The translations under genes were made by a program, and so were the position numbers. 8,175 bases of DNA from an uncultured Oscillospiraceae bacterium (GTDB taxonomy: Bacteria > Bacillota > Clostridia > Oscillospirales > Ruminococcaceae): assembly GCA_900548355.1 (NCBI GenBank), contig URKR01000050.1, positions 1 through 8,175 on the forward strand, read 5' to 3'. Positions 1 to 6,690 of this stretch are shown piece after piece. Below the pieces are notes generated by a model that was not told the DNA's origin, made no database searches, and saw nothing but the letters and a program-made list of their open reading frames with translations. Positions within the stretch are counted from its first letter, which is position 1; the number at the start of each line of letters is the position of its first letter.

Positions 1-11
1 TCACCCCACTT

Positions 12-40
12 ATTATACAGTATACCATACTGTCTAACAA
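12..40 (-). promoter_or_regulatory. Promoter with palindromic operator in the spacer, for a gene beyond the left edge
   Basis: On the minus strand a -35-like TTGTTA (40-35) and a perfect -10 TATAAT (17-12) are separated by exactly 17 bases. A perfect inverted repeat, ACAGTAT-ACC-ATACTGT (17-33), fills the spacer and touches the -10. A repressor bound there, or a MerR-like activator that acts through the spacer, would directly control the promoter. Transcription would start near position 5 and leave the window, so the controlled gene is not visible. It lies downstream of the importer operon on the same strand. Promoter and palindrome are seen directly; the regulator family is unknown. Confidence 0.6.
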
Positions 41-82
41 ATGGGGTGCAGTTCACCGGCACGTTTTGCAGGGTATTTACTT

Positions 83-886
83 TCACCGGTCGCTGAGCAG
101 CACCCGGTCGTCGTCCAGATCATGGCCGGCCTGTTTGGAAAAGCGCAGCAGCAGATCCGGCACGGTCAGCCCGGCGCGCTCCGGGCCGGCGATGTCCAGC
201 ACAATCCGCCCGGCGTCCATCATCAGGGTACGGTTGCCCAAGCTCAGCGCATCGTGCATGTTGTGGGTAATCATCAGGCAGGTGATCTTGTGTTCGGCTA
301 CAATCTGCTTGGTCAGCGCCAGCACCTTGTCGGCGGTTGCCGGGTCAAGCGCGGCGGTGTGCTCGTCAAGCAACAGCAGTTTCGGGGTGACAAGCGTCGC
401 CATCAGCAGCGTGAGCGCCTGGCGCTGCCCGCCCGAAAGCAGTCCCACCGGTTGTTTCATCCGGTCTTCCAGCCCCAGCCCCAGCGCCGCCAGCCGCTCG
501 GCAAACTGGGCACGGTCGGCTTTGGATATGCGGGAAAACGGCGAAGTATGCCCCGAAGCCCGCAGGTAGGCCAGCGCAAGGTTTTCCTCAATCGTCATAT
601 GCGGGGCCGTACCCTTGAGCGGGTCCTGGAACATCCGGCCAATCCCCTTGGAGCGTTTGTAATCCGGCCAGAAGGTGATGTCCTGCCCATCCAGCAGGAT
701 GGTGCCGGTATCCGGCAGGAAGCTGCCTGCAATCGCGTTGAACAGGGTGGATTTGCCCGCGCCGTTGGAGCCGACGATCGTTGCAAAGTCACCGGGGGCA
801 AGCGTGAGGTTGACCCCCTGCAGCGCAACCTTTTCATTGACGGTGCCGGCGTTGAAGGTTTTGCCGACATTTTTCAGTTCAAGCAT
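83..886 (-). CDS. trpZ: ABC importer ATPase, tryptophan-type (TrpZ-like)
   Basis: A 267-residue cytoplasmic nucleotide-binding subunit that would power uptake through the adjacent permease. Visible motifs are Walker A GSNGAGKST (residues 39-47), Q-loop Gln87, signature LSGGQRQ (150-156), Walker B LLLLDE (170-175) followed by HTAALDP, and the switch histidine in ITHN (His208). The DEHTAALDP string is typical of the ATPases paired with ABC_sub_bind lipoproteins. An in-frame ATG exists at 973, but the start at 886 is preferred: it follows an excellent AAGGAGG ribosome site and begins exactly at the conserved MLELKNVGKTF. The gene overlaps the permease 3' end by 8 bases, with its ribosome site inside the permease gene, so translation is probably coupled. 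Trp specificity is inferred from the upstream T-box. No clear rho-independent terminator was seen in the 82 bases that follow. Confidence 0.93.
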   Translation of the reverse strand: MLELKNVGKTFNAGTVNEKVALQGVNLTLAPGDFATIVGSNGAGKSTLFNAIAGSFLPDTGTILLDGQDITFWPDYKRSKGIGRMFQDPLKGTAPHMTIEENLALAYLRASGHTSPFSRISKADRAQFAERLAALGLGLEDRMKQPVGLLSGGQRQALTLLMATLVTPKLLLLDEHTAALDPATADKVLALTKQIVAEHKITCLMITHNMHDALSLGNRTLMMDAGRIVLDIAGPERAGLTVPDLLLRFSKQAGHDLDDDRVLLSDR

Positions 887-1793
887 GGCGGCCTCCTTCC
901 CGGTGGGCGGCGCGGCGGCGGGCCAGCGCCGCCTTTTCACGCAGCGCGGGGGCCGCAATGGCCAGCCCGACAATCACGGCGGACAGCAGCTTGAGACATT
1001 CCGAAGGGATGTTCGCCCGCAGAGCCAGCGCAATGATGAACCGGTACAGGATGCTGCCGGCCAGCGCCGCGGCGGCCTTGGTCCAAAGCCCGCCGCGCGC
1101 AAACAGCGTTTCACCGATGATCAGCGAGGCCAGCCCGATGACCACCATGCCGGTGCCGAGGTTGATATCGGCCGAACGCTGGTACTGGGCAAGCACAGCG
1201 CCCGAAAGCGCCGTCAATGCGTTTGAAATGCACAGCCCGATCAAGACGGTGAAAGCGGTGTTGATGGAGGAAGCGCGGACCATATCGGGGTTGTCGCCGG
1301 TTGCACGGATCGAAAGGCCGAGCCGGGTGCCCAAAAACAGCACGAGCGCCGCGCAGGCCGCCACCGCAATCACGGCGGCCAGGATCAGCTGCACCGGGGC
1401 TTCTTTGCCAAGCAGGCCTTCCAGCATGGTGAACACCGTCGTTGTTTTGAGCATCGGCACGTTGGAGGAGAACCCCATCACCGCCAGGTTGACGGTATAC
1501 AGCCCGGTGTTGGTGACAATGCCGGCCAGGATCGAAGGCACGCCAAGCCTTGTCTGCAGCAGCGCCGTGATCGCCCCGGCCGCCGCGCCGGCCGCCATTG
1601 CAAGCAGCAGCCCCAGCACCGGGTGCCCGCCCACCGCGGCGGTGGCCGATACCGCACACCCAAGGGTGAACGCGCCGTCGGTGGTCATATCGGCAATGTT
1701 CAACACGCGGAAACTCAGGTAGAGCGCCATCGCCACCAGAGCATAGATGCAGCCCAGCTCCAGCGCGCTTTCGATGATCGCAAACGAAAACAT
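879..1793 (-). CDS. trpY: ABC importer permease, BPD_transp_2 family (TrpY-like)
   Basis: A 304-residue, strongly hydrophobic inner-membrane protein with roughly eight to nine membrane segments. The N-terminus (IYALVAMALYLSFRVLNIAD, then MTTDGAFTLGCAV) is the characteristic opening of BPD_transp_2 (LivH-like) permeases that pair with ABC_sub_bind lipoproteins. A second family hallmark is the GVPSILAGIVTNTGLYTVNL stretch near residue 90. It forms the membrane channel for the substrate delivered by the lipoprotein encoded just upstream; the gap is 30 bases. The start at 1793 follows GAAAGG about 8 bases upstream. The 3' end overlaps the ATPase start by 8 bases. The C-terminus is basic (ARRRAAHREGGRHA), as expected for a cytoplasmic tail. 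Confidence 0.92.
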   Translation of the reverse strand: MFSFAIIESALELGCIYALVAMALYLSFRVLNIADMTTDGAFTLGCAVSATAAVGGHPVLGLLLAMAAGAAAGAITALLQTRLGVPSILAGIVTNTGLYTVNLAVMGFSSNVPMLKTTTVFTMLEGLLGKEAPVQLILAAVIAVAACAALVLFLGTRLGLSIRATGDNPDMVRASSINTAFTVLIGLCISNALTALSGAVLAQYQRSADINLGTGMVVIGLASLIIGETLFARGGLWTKAAAALAGSILYRFIIALALRANIPSECLKLLSAVIVGLAIAAPALREKAALARRRAAHREGGRHA

Positions 1794-1823
1794 ACAATCG
1801 ACCTTTCGTAAAAAGAATCCGCT

Positions 1824-2864
1824 TTATTCCGCCGTCGTCACTTCGACAAGCTCGCCGCCAAGTGCGGTGTAAACGCTCGGGTCAATGCCGAGGGCGGCGG
1901 CGGTTTCGGTGTTGACCGTGATGATGCCGCCGGGCACGATCTGGTATTCGGGCACCGTGCCGGTGTCAAGCACTTCAAGCGCAAGGTCGGCGGTTGCCGC
2001 GCCGAGTTCGTCATAATTGACGCCGCAGGTAGCCAGCGCGCCGGCTGTGACAAAACTGTCGGCCCCGGTGTAATAGGGGATGCCGGCCTCGGTGAAGGTG
2101 GTGGCCACCGCGCCGGCCGCCGCCATGATGACGTTATCGGTCGGGGTAAACACGGCGTCGGCCTGGTCGGCCAGGTTGACCGCCGCGCTGAGCACTTCGT
2201 CGTTGGTGTTGCCGGTCGCTTCGACATAGGCGACGCCCTTTTCATCCAGATACGCCTTCGCGGCTTCGATCGCCGCCTCAGAGTTCGGCTCGGAGTTTGA
2301 GTAGAGCAGGCCGACTGTCTCAATATCCGGGTTGGCGGCAAACATCATCTCCATGATGAACTCGGTGTCCAGGTAATCCGAGGTGCCGGTCACATAGGAG
2401 ATATCGGTCAGGTCAGCCGCCGCCGGGTCGGAAATGGCTGCGTAGATGACAGGGGTTTCGGTGTCGGCCGCTGCGTTCGCCATGCACTGGGCGGCCAGCG
2501 TTGCAATCGGGATAATCGCATCGTATCCGTCGGTGATCACCTGGGTACCGATCTGGTTGAGGGTTGTGGCATCATTCTGGCCGTTGAAGAGTTCATATTC
2601 AATCGCAATGCCCTGTTCGGCGGCTTTGGCGTCAAGCTCCGCTTCAATTGCGGCGCGGATCTGGTCCAGGCTCGCGTGGTCCATCTGCTGGACAATCGCG
2701 ATGCGGTAGCCTTCGGCGGAAGAAGCGCTGCTTTCCGCCGTTGTGGCGGCGCTGCTGGCGGTTGATTCACTGGCTGTGGAACCGGCCGAAGAGGCGGATG
2801 TGCCGCATCCGGCGAGAGACAGGGCAAAAAGGGCGGCGCAAGCAATAGCAATGGTCTTTTTCAT
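1824..2864 (-). CDS. trpX: ABC importer substrate-binding lipoprotein, ABC_sub_bind family (TrpX-like)
   Basis: A 346-residue lipoprotein that captures the substrate outside the membrane. Residues 1-20 form a lipoprotein signal: MKK, a hydrophobic core, and lipobox LAGC with Cys20. A Ser/Ala/Thr-rich linker (about 21-51) follows, then the binding domain starting YRIAIVQQMDHASLDQIRAA and continuing through typical family stretches (GYDAIIPIATLAAQ, TPVIYAAISDP, DAVFTPTDN). This is the PF04392 ABC_sub_bind fold, used by the TrpX tryptophan receptor. The start at 2864 is chosen because it begins the signal peptide and has AAAGGA upstream; an in-frame ATG at 2954 would add 30 polar residues ahead of the signal. 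The gene is first in the operon, 125 bases past the T-box terminator. The T-box specifier is the main evidence for tryptophan over tyrosine or other substrates of the family. Confidence 0.93.
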   Translation of the reverse strand: MKKTIAIACAALFALSLAGCGTSASSAGSTASESTASSAATTAESSASSAEGYRIAIVQQMDHASLDQIRAAIEAELDAKAAEQGIAIEYELFNGQNDATTLNQIGTQVITDGYDAIIPIATLAAQCMANAAADTETPVIYAAISDPAAADLTDISYVTGTSDYLDTEFIMEMMFAANPDIETVGLLYSNSEPNSEAAIEAAKAYLDEKGVAYVEATGNTNDEVLSAAVNLADQADAVFTPTDNVIMAAAGAVATTFTEAGIPYYTGADSFVTAGALATCGVNYDELGAATADLALEVLDTGTVPEYQIVPGGIITVNTETAAALGIDPSVYTALGGELVEVTTAE

Positions 2865-2988
2865 GGCAGTGTATCCTTTCTGTGATGTGTCAGTGTGCGG
2901 GCGGTTCGTATTGCCGCGCCATCGCTCGGCCAGGCGGATCTTCATCAGGCTTCCCCTCTTTCCATTGTTGTTTCCCTGCGCAGGGTAT

Positions 2989-3031
2989 AAAAAACTGCCC
3001 TTGCACAGAACTGTCTTCTGTGCAAGGGCAG
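2989..3031 (-). terminator. T-box-controlled rho-independent terminator
   Basis: A perfect 16-bp stem, CTGCCCTTGCACAGAA (3031-3016) with its complement (3010-2995), closes a GACAG loop and is followed directly by six T (2994-2989). The lower 5' arm contains the CCTTGC that the antiterminator uses, so the two structures are mutually exclusive. Confidence 0.95.
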
Positions 3032-3260
3032 GAAAAAATCCTGTGGTGCCACCTTGCTTGCCGCGGGCATACCGCGGCCACTCTGCGGGAAGCCAACACT
3101 TCCCTGCCCGGTAACGGGGGCTGCCGGCTGCGGATACTGCGGCCATGCCGTTTCCCCGCGCCCTCTGCGAACCATTTGTCTGCGCCGCTTTCCGCCCCTT
3201 TCCCAGCAACGGGGGCTCTCTGTGGGTGCGCCTGCAGTTTTACTTTCGCTTCATCGGTTT
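2989..3260 (-). promoter_or_regulatory. T-box riboswitch, tRNA-Trp specific (specifier UGG)
   Basis: The leader RNA of the importer operon has the full T-box architecture. The stem I base is GCGAA (3249-3245) with TTCGC (3171-3167). The specifier loop has AGTA (3244-3241) on its 5' side and ACAAATGG on the 3' side, placing UGG at 3174-3172. Further up, AGAGAG (about 3221-3216) and GTTGCTGGGAAA (3210-3199) match the conserved AG bulge and apical loop, closed by GCCCC/GGGGC. Stem III is GGGAAG/CTTCCC (3104-3099 / 3092-3087). The T-box proper, AAGGTGGCACCACAG (3055-3041), carries UGGC, whose last base can pair with the G73 discriminator of tRNA-Trp. GCAAGG (3057-3052) can pair with CCTTGC (3027-3022) to form the antiterminator, which competes with the terminator. 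Uncharged tRNA-Trp would therefore turn the operon on. Family assignment is near certain; Trp specificity rests on two independent sequence features. Confidence 0.93.
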
Positions 3261-3265
3261 AGTCT

Positions 3266-3294
3266 GTTATACCACAGCACGCCCGCCTTGTCAA
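3266..3294 (-). promoter_or_regulatory. Promoter of the T-box/importer operon
   Basis: A perfect -35 TTGACA (3294-3289), a 17-base spacer and -10 TATAAC (3271-3266) lie on the minus strand. Transcription would begin near 3260-3258, just before the T-box GATGA motif and stem I. The -35 is only 34 bases past the stop of the LCP gene. No clear terminator lies between them, so some LCP transcripts may run into the T-box leader. Confidence 0.9.
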
Positions 3295-3327
3295 GCAGTT
3301 TTTTCCGCCAGGTTTCCGCTTTTTTGT

Positions 3328-5874
3328 TCACCCGGCCTGCTCCGGGGCCGGGGTTTGCTCCGCTTCGGCCTCGCCTTCCCCGCCCTCCATGGCGGTTATA
3401 TTCCCCGATTGCGGGATCAAAAGCAGCTTGTCCGCCCCGGTGTCGGGGTACGGGCTGCCGTCGGCATCCAGCGCCAGGAAGAGCGCCGGTTCATCCGCTT
3501 CCTCGCTTTCCGGTTCTTCGGTGGGGGCCGGGGTGGCCCAATCCTCCCCGTTTTCTTCGGCCAGCGCGGCGGCTTCGGCATCCAGGGTCTCCTGCCGCGC
3601 GGCGGCAGCCTCCTGGTAAAGTGCAGACAAATCGTCAAGGCCGGCCAGCGCCGGGGCGTCCGCCTGGGTTTCCGGGTCAAGATAGCCGATCAGAATATGG
3701 CAGACCTGCCCGGCCACCGGGGAGCTTTCGCCAGCAAGCGCATCGGCCAGCGTGCTGCCGTCCCCGGGCAGGGCGTCCGCCTGCGGAACCAGCGCAAAAA
3801 AGTTTTCACTGCTGTACAGATCCCAGGCTGCGGTGAACCGTGCGGCGGCGCCCGCGGCGCCCTCCCCGGTTTCGCCCATCGCGCTGAGCAGCGTGCGGGC
3901 GCGGCCGAGGTTCCCGCTGAAGAACTGGTACAGGTCGCTCTGCATGCCGTTTTCATCGGCCTGGCCCGCCAGCGCGCGCAGCGTGTTCAGCGCATGGGCG
4001 GCGGTGTCGGCATCCTCATAGGTCGCGTCGTCCTGCAGCTGCTGCCAGACCGTGCGGGCTGCGGCGCTTGTCAGGGTATCGGGGTCGATAGCCGGCAGCG
4101 TATCGGCCAAAAGGCCGCGCAGGCCGCGCAGCGCAAGCGCGGCGTCCTCCTCCGCCCCGACGCCGTCAAACCGCAGTTTGCCGGATTCGCTCTGCTCGGC
4201 GTTATAGGCGGCCAGCCATTCCCAGAAAGCCGCCTCCTCCTCGCTCGCGGCGTTGTCAGCCAGCGCGGCCGGCGGGGTTCCCTGCGCCAGCTCCTCATTC
4301 AGGGCAAGCGCCGCAGCCGGGCCGCAGGGCAGCAGCACCGCGTTGACGCCCTGGTTTTCATGCAGGCTGCGCAGCAGCGCGGCGGCCTGCTGCCAGGTTT
4401 CGGCCTGGTCGGCGCAGCCGCCCGCCAGGAAAACGCGGTAGGCCGTCTCGCCAAAGGCTTCGGTGTCAAGCGTTTCGGCATAGGGGTCGGCGTCCAGCAC
4501 CTGGGTGTACGCGCCCAGGTAGCCGCCCGGCGCATCGGCCACAGCCGGCGCGGCGGTGGCCTCGGGCGCATCCTCGCTCGCTTCCACATGGGCGGCGATC
4601 GCCTCCTCGGCGCTCATGCCCTCATAGAGGAAGTCCTGCAGAATTTCGGCATTCAGCGGCCAGTCGGGGTCGTACATTGTGCGGTCGTCCATGCCGGTGC
4701 GCACGCCGTAGGTCCCTTCAACCGGCAGCGACATCTGTTCGGTCTGCACCCCCAGAAAACCCGGCAGCTGCACCAGCAGCGCCGCAATTTCGGTGCGGGT
4801 GAAGTTGGTCTGCACAAGCGGCAGCACGGTGTTGAGCAGGTTGTCCAGCTCTGCCACCGAGGCCGATTTGATCTGATCCAGCACAGCCTGGATCACGGTG
4901 CGCTGGCGCTCAATCCGCTGCCAGTCGCTGTCAATCGAACGCAGCCGGGCATACTGCAGCGCGGTGTAGCCATCCATATGGTTGAGCCCCGCATGTACCT
5001 TGCCGACAATCAGCATCGAGTTGGAGGGCACTTCCCAGTTGAGGGCCGCGGCCTCGAGCTCGGTCAGTTCGATGTCGATGCCGCCAACCGCGTCAACGAT
5101 CTGGACGAAGGAGTTGAAATTGAACCGGACATAGTGGTCAACCTGGACGTTAAAGCATTCCTCCACCGTATCCATCGTAAGCTTGGCGCCGCCATAACGG
5201 AAGGTATGGGTAATCCAGTCATATTGGTCCTCATATCCGTCAAGCAGGATCGGCACGCCGGTCGCACGTTCGACCGAGACGAGCTTGATCGTATCGTCGG
5301 TGATGTTGAGCGAAGCCAGGATCAGGCTGTCGGCGCGGGCGTCCTCACTGAATTCGGTCGTATCCTCGGTGCCGTCCAGCTCGCCAAGGTTGGTGAAGGC
5401 GTCGGCATCATTGACCGCCTCGGTGCGCTCGTCGGTGCTGATCAGCAACACATTGAGCACGTCGTCGTCGGCAAACGGGCTGCCCTCCGGCATCTCCATC
5501 TCGCCGCCGCCCTGCTCAAGGCCGGTACCGTCAAGGTCCTGGTCCTCCTCCGCATCAATGGTGCCGACTGTATCAACGGTGCCGTCGTCATACCGGATCA
5601 GGCTGAGTTTGCCGTTGACATAGCCGACAACCAGCCCGACTGCCACCGCGACAAACGCAAAAACAACCAGCAGAATCTTGAGCGGCAGCGGCAGCCTGCG
5701 GGTCTTTTTGCCGGGTTTGCCCGTTTCGGCGGGCTTATCCTCTTCCGCAGGTTTGTCCGCTTCGGGCTTCTCCGCTTCGGGCTTTGTCTCGTTGTCCGGC
5801 GCAGCTGCGGGGTTTTCCGCTTCCTCCGGCTTTTTGTTTTCGTCCTGTGTCGTAAGGTTTTTCTTGTCTTCCAT
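3328..5874 (-). CDS. LCP (LytR-CpsA-Psr) family cell-wall glycopolymer transferase with long C-terminal extension
   Basis: A predicted 848-residue membrane-anchored protein. Residues 1-60 are a charged cytoplasmic tail with KPEA/KPEAD/KPAE repeats. A single membrane helix spans about 65-85. The LCP domain spans about 138-420, with STDER (146-150), RADS (180-183), SVERAT (200-205) and YARLRSIDSDWQRIERQR (308-325). LCP enzymes move lipid-pyrophosphate-linked glycopolymers such as teichoic acid or capsule onto peptidoglycan outside the membrane. Asp148, Asp182, Arg203, Arg310 and Arg312 match the conserved positions, but the usual PRD motif is ERA, so its Asp is missing. Typical LCP proteins are 300-500 residues. 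Here residues 465-735 add a region resembling a degenerate erythromycin-esterase-like fold (AYRVFLAGGCADQAETWQ, FWEWLAAYNAEQ), and 736-848 are an acidic Ala/Glu/Pro tail. The start at 5874 follows AGAAGGG, but the reading frame stays open further upstream into the membrane gene. Confidence 0.88.
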   Translation of the reverse strand: MEDKKNLTTQDENKKPEEAENPAAAPDNETKPEAEKPEADKPAEEDKPAETGKPGKKTRRLPLPLKILLVVFAFVAVAVGLVVGYVNGKLSLIRYDDGTVDTVGTIDAEEDQDLDGTGLEQGGGEMEMPEGSPFADDDVLNVLLISTDERTEAVNDADAFTNLGELDGTEDTTEFSEDARADSLILASLNITDDTIKLVSVERATGVPILLDGYEDQYDWITHTFRYGGAKLTMDTVEECFNVQVDHYVRFNFNSFVQIVDAVGGIDIELTELEAAALNWEVPSNSMLIVGKVHAGLNHMDGYTALQYARLRSIDSDWQRIERQRTVIQAVLDQIKSASVAELDNLLNTVLPLVQTNFTRTEIAALLVQLPGFLGVQTEQMSLPVEGTYGVRTGMDDRTMYDPDWPLNAEILQDFLYEGMSAEEAIAAHVEASEDAPEATAAPAVADAPGGYLGAYTQVLDADPYAETLDTEAFGETAYRVFLAGGCADQAETWQQAAALLRSLHENQGVNAVLLPCGPAAALALNEELAQGTPPAALADNAASEEEAAFWEWLAAYNAEQSESGKLRFDGVGAEEDAALALRGLRGLLADTLPAIDPDTLTSAAARTVWQQLQDDATYEDADTAAHALNTLRALAGQADENGMQSDLYQFFSGNLGRARTLLSAMGETGEGAAGAAARFTAAWDLYSSENFFALVPQADALPGDGSTLADALAGESSPVAGQVCHILIGYLDPETQADAPALAGLDDLSALYQEAAAARQETLDAEAAALAEENGEDWATPAPTEEPESEEADEPALFLALDADGSPYPDTGADKLLLIPQSGNITAMEGGEGEAEAEQTPAPEQAG

Positions 5875-5932
5875 CTTGGAACCCTTCTGTCGCAGCGCCT
5901 GCCGCGTCGCAAAAAACAACAGCATTTTTCGA

Positions 5933-5986
5933 GGCGGCCGCAGGCCGCCGATCCACCGCAATTTTTCATTTTTCATTATCAATTTT
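5933..5986. repeat. Hairpin plus AT-rich short-repeat spacer between membrane gene and LCP gene
   Basis: On the plus strand a perfect 7-bp hairpin, GGCGGCC-GCA-GGCCGCC (5933-5949), is followed by an AT-rich run of near-tandem heptamers, ATTTTTC ATTTTTC ATTATC AATTTTC (5960-5986). On the minus strand the run reads as GAAAATTGATAATGAAAAAT. The base composition stands out sharply in an otherwise GC-rich window. Similar AATGAAAAAT-type stretches occur as dispersed intergenic repeats in many Clostridia, so this may be a small mobile or repetitive insert; that is inference. The hairpin is not followed by a tight T-run on either strand, so it is at best a weak terminator. Confidence 0.5.
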
Positions 5987-6690
5987 CTAATCCTCCCCGC
6001 CCCCGCCTTCCAGCTGCAGGCGCAGGAGAGGAACGCCAGGCCGGCGAACAGCGCGACGGCCAGCGCGCGCCAGGTGAACCAGCCGTGCTGGATCGAGTGG
6101 GTGCGCAGCAGGCAGAGCCAGACCGGGGCCATCAGCGCGGTCAACCCGAGCGGCAGCGCCCGGGCGAGCGCATCCTTGCCGCGCACACAGACCGCAAACA
6201 GCGCCACGGCCAGCACGCAGGCCGCGACCAGCGGCCAGAACAGCCCACGGCCGGCCAGCGTGTCGTACACAAATTGGAAGATGTTGCCCCAGGTCAGCTC
6301 GATGCCGTGCCAGGTATCGGCGGTGGTGCGCACCCCGATCTGGTGCAGCGCGTCGCCGATGACGTCCTGCCCGGTCACAAGCCCGGCCAGCGCCCATTTG
6401 AGCGCCCAGCACCCGCCGTAGCCGACGCCCCAACAAAGGCTGCCGGCCACAACCGCCGCGCACTGCCGGGGTGAAGCGACGAGCCGCTGCGCCACGCACA
6501 GCAGCCAGCAGGCCATCGGCAGGCCGAGGGTCAGGATCGGGGTGACGAGCAGGTCGCAGAAGGCCGTCGCCACGCCGAGCACAATCAGCCCGACCGAGAG
6601 CGACCAGACATCCCGCTCCCGCGCGAGCACCCAGGCGCAGCCGGCATAGGCGATGAAAAAGCAGGTGAAAATAGAGATTGTGGGCACCGT
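5987..6690 (-). CDS. Polytopic membrane protein, 3' part only (5' end lost at junction)
   Basis: About 230 residues with at least six hydrophobic segments, for example VGLIVLGVATAFCDLLVTPI, LTLGLPMACWLLC, FWPLVAACVLAVALFAVCV and ALAVALFAGLAFLSCAC. The FCDLLVTPILTLGLP stretch and the later THSIQHGWFTWRALA resemble a family of large, poorly characterised clostridial membrane proteins that share a DFLTYPLLTLG-like motif and an HSxxHxxFTxR-like motif. A link to cell-surface glycan assembly is possible but unproven. The 5' part is missing: beyond about 6690 the same frame reads antisense to the helicase. The 3' boundary is also abnormal. In the coding frame there is no stop before the LCP gene, whereas a TAG at 5989-5987 lies one frame away just after a G-rich run; the end at 5987 is given on that basis. 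Confidence 0.6.
6650..6690. other. Probable chimeric or rearrangement junction
   Basis: Minus-strand membrane-protein coding is recognisable to about 6650-6690. Plus-strand helicase coding is recognisable from about 6665, after an in-frame TAG at 6647-6649. Both genes lack their 5' halves at the same point and read away from each other. No promoter, ribosome site or inverted repeat was found that would make this a genuine divergent gene boundary. Confidence 0.7.

Noticed and set aside
887..973. Upstream in-frame ATG (973) for the ATPase
   Set aside because: It would overlap the permease coding region by 95 bases with no added homology, whereas 886 has an AAGGAGG site and the conserved N-terminus.
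41..994. Plus-strand open frame of 317 codons opposite the ATPase gene
   Set aside because: The opposite strand carries all the ABC ATPase motifs. The antisense product is low-complexity and unrecognisable.
3061..3080. Perfect CCGCGG-containing inverted repeat as a protein-binding operator
   Set aside because: It lies inside the T-box leader between stem III and the antiterminator, where an RNA hairpin is expected.
1824..3209. Longer form of the substrate-binding protein starting at 3209
   Set aside because: It would translate through the T-box and its terminator. The signal peptide and ribosome site place the start at 2864.
3145..6474. Very long plus-strand open frame of 1,109 codons antisense to the LCP gene
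   Set aside because: It is the mirror of a GC-rich coding frame. Its translation is Arg/Gly/Gln-rich without domains, and it crosses the T-box leader, the promoter and the membrane gene.
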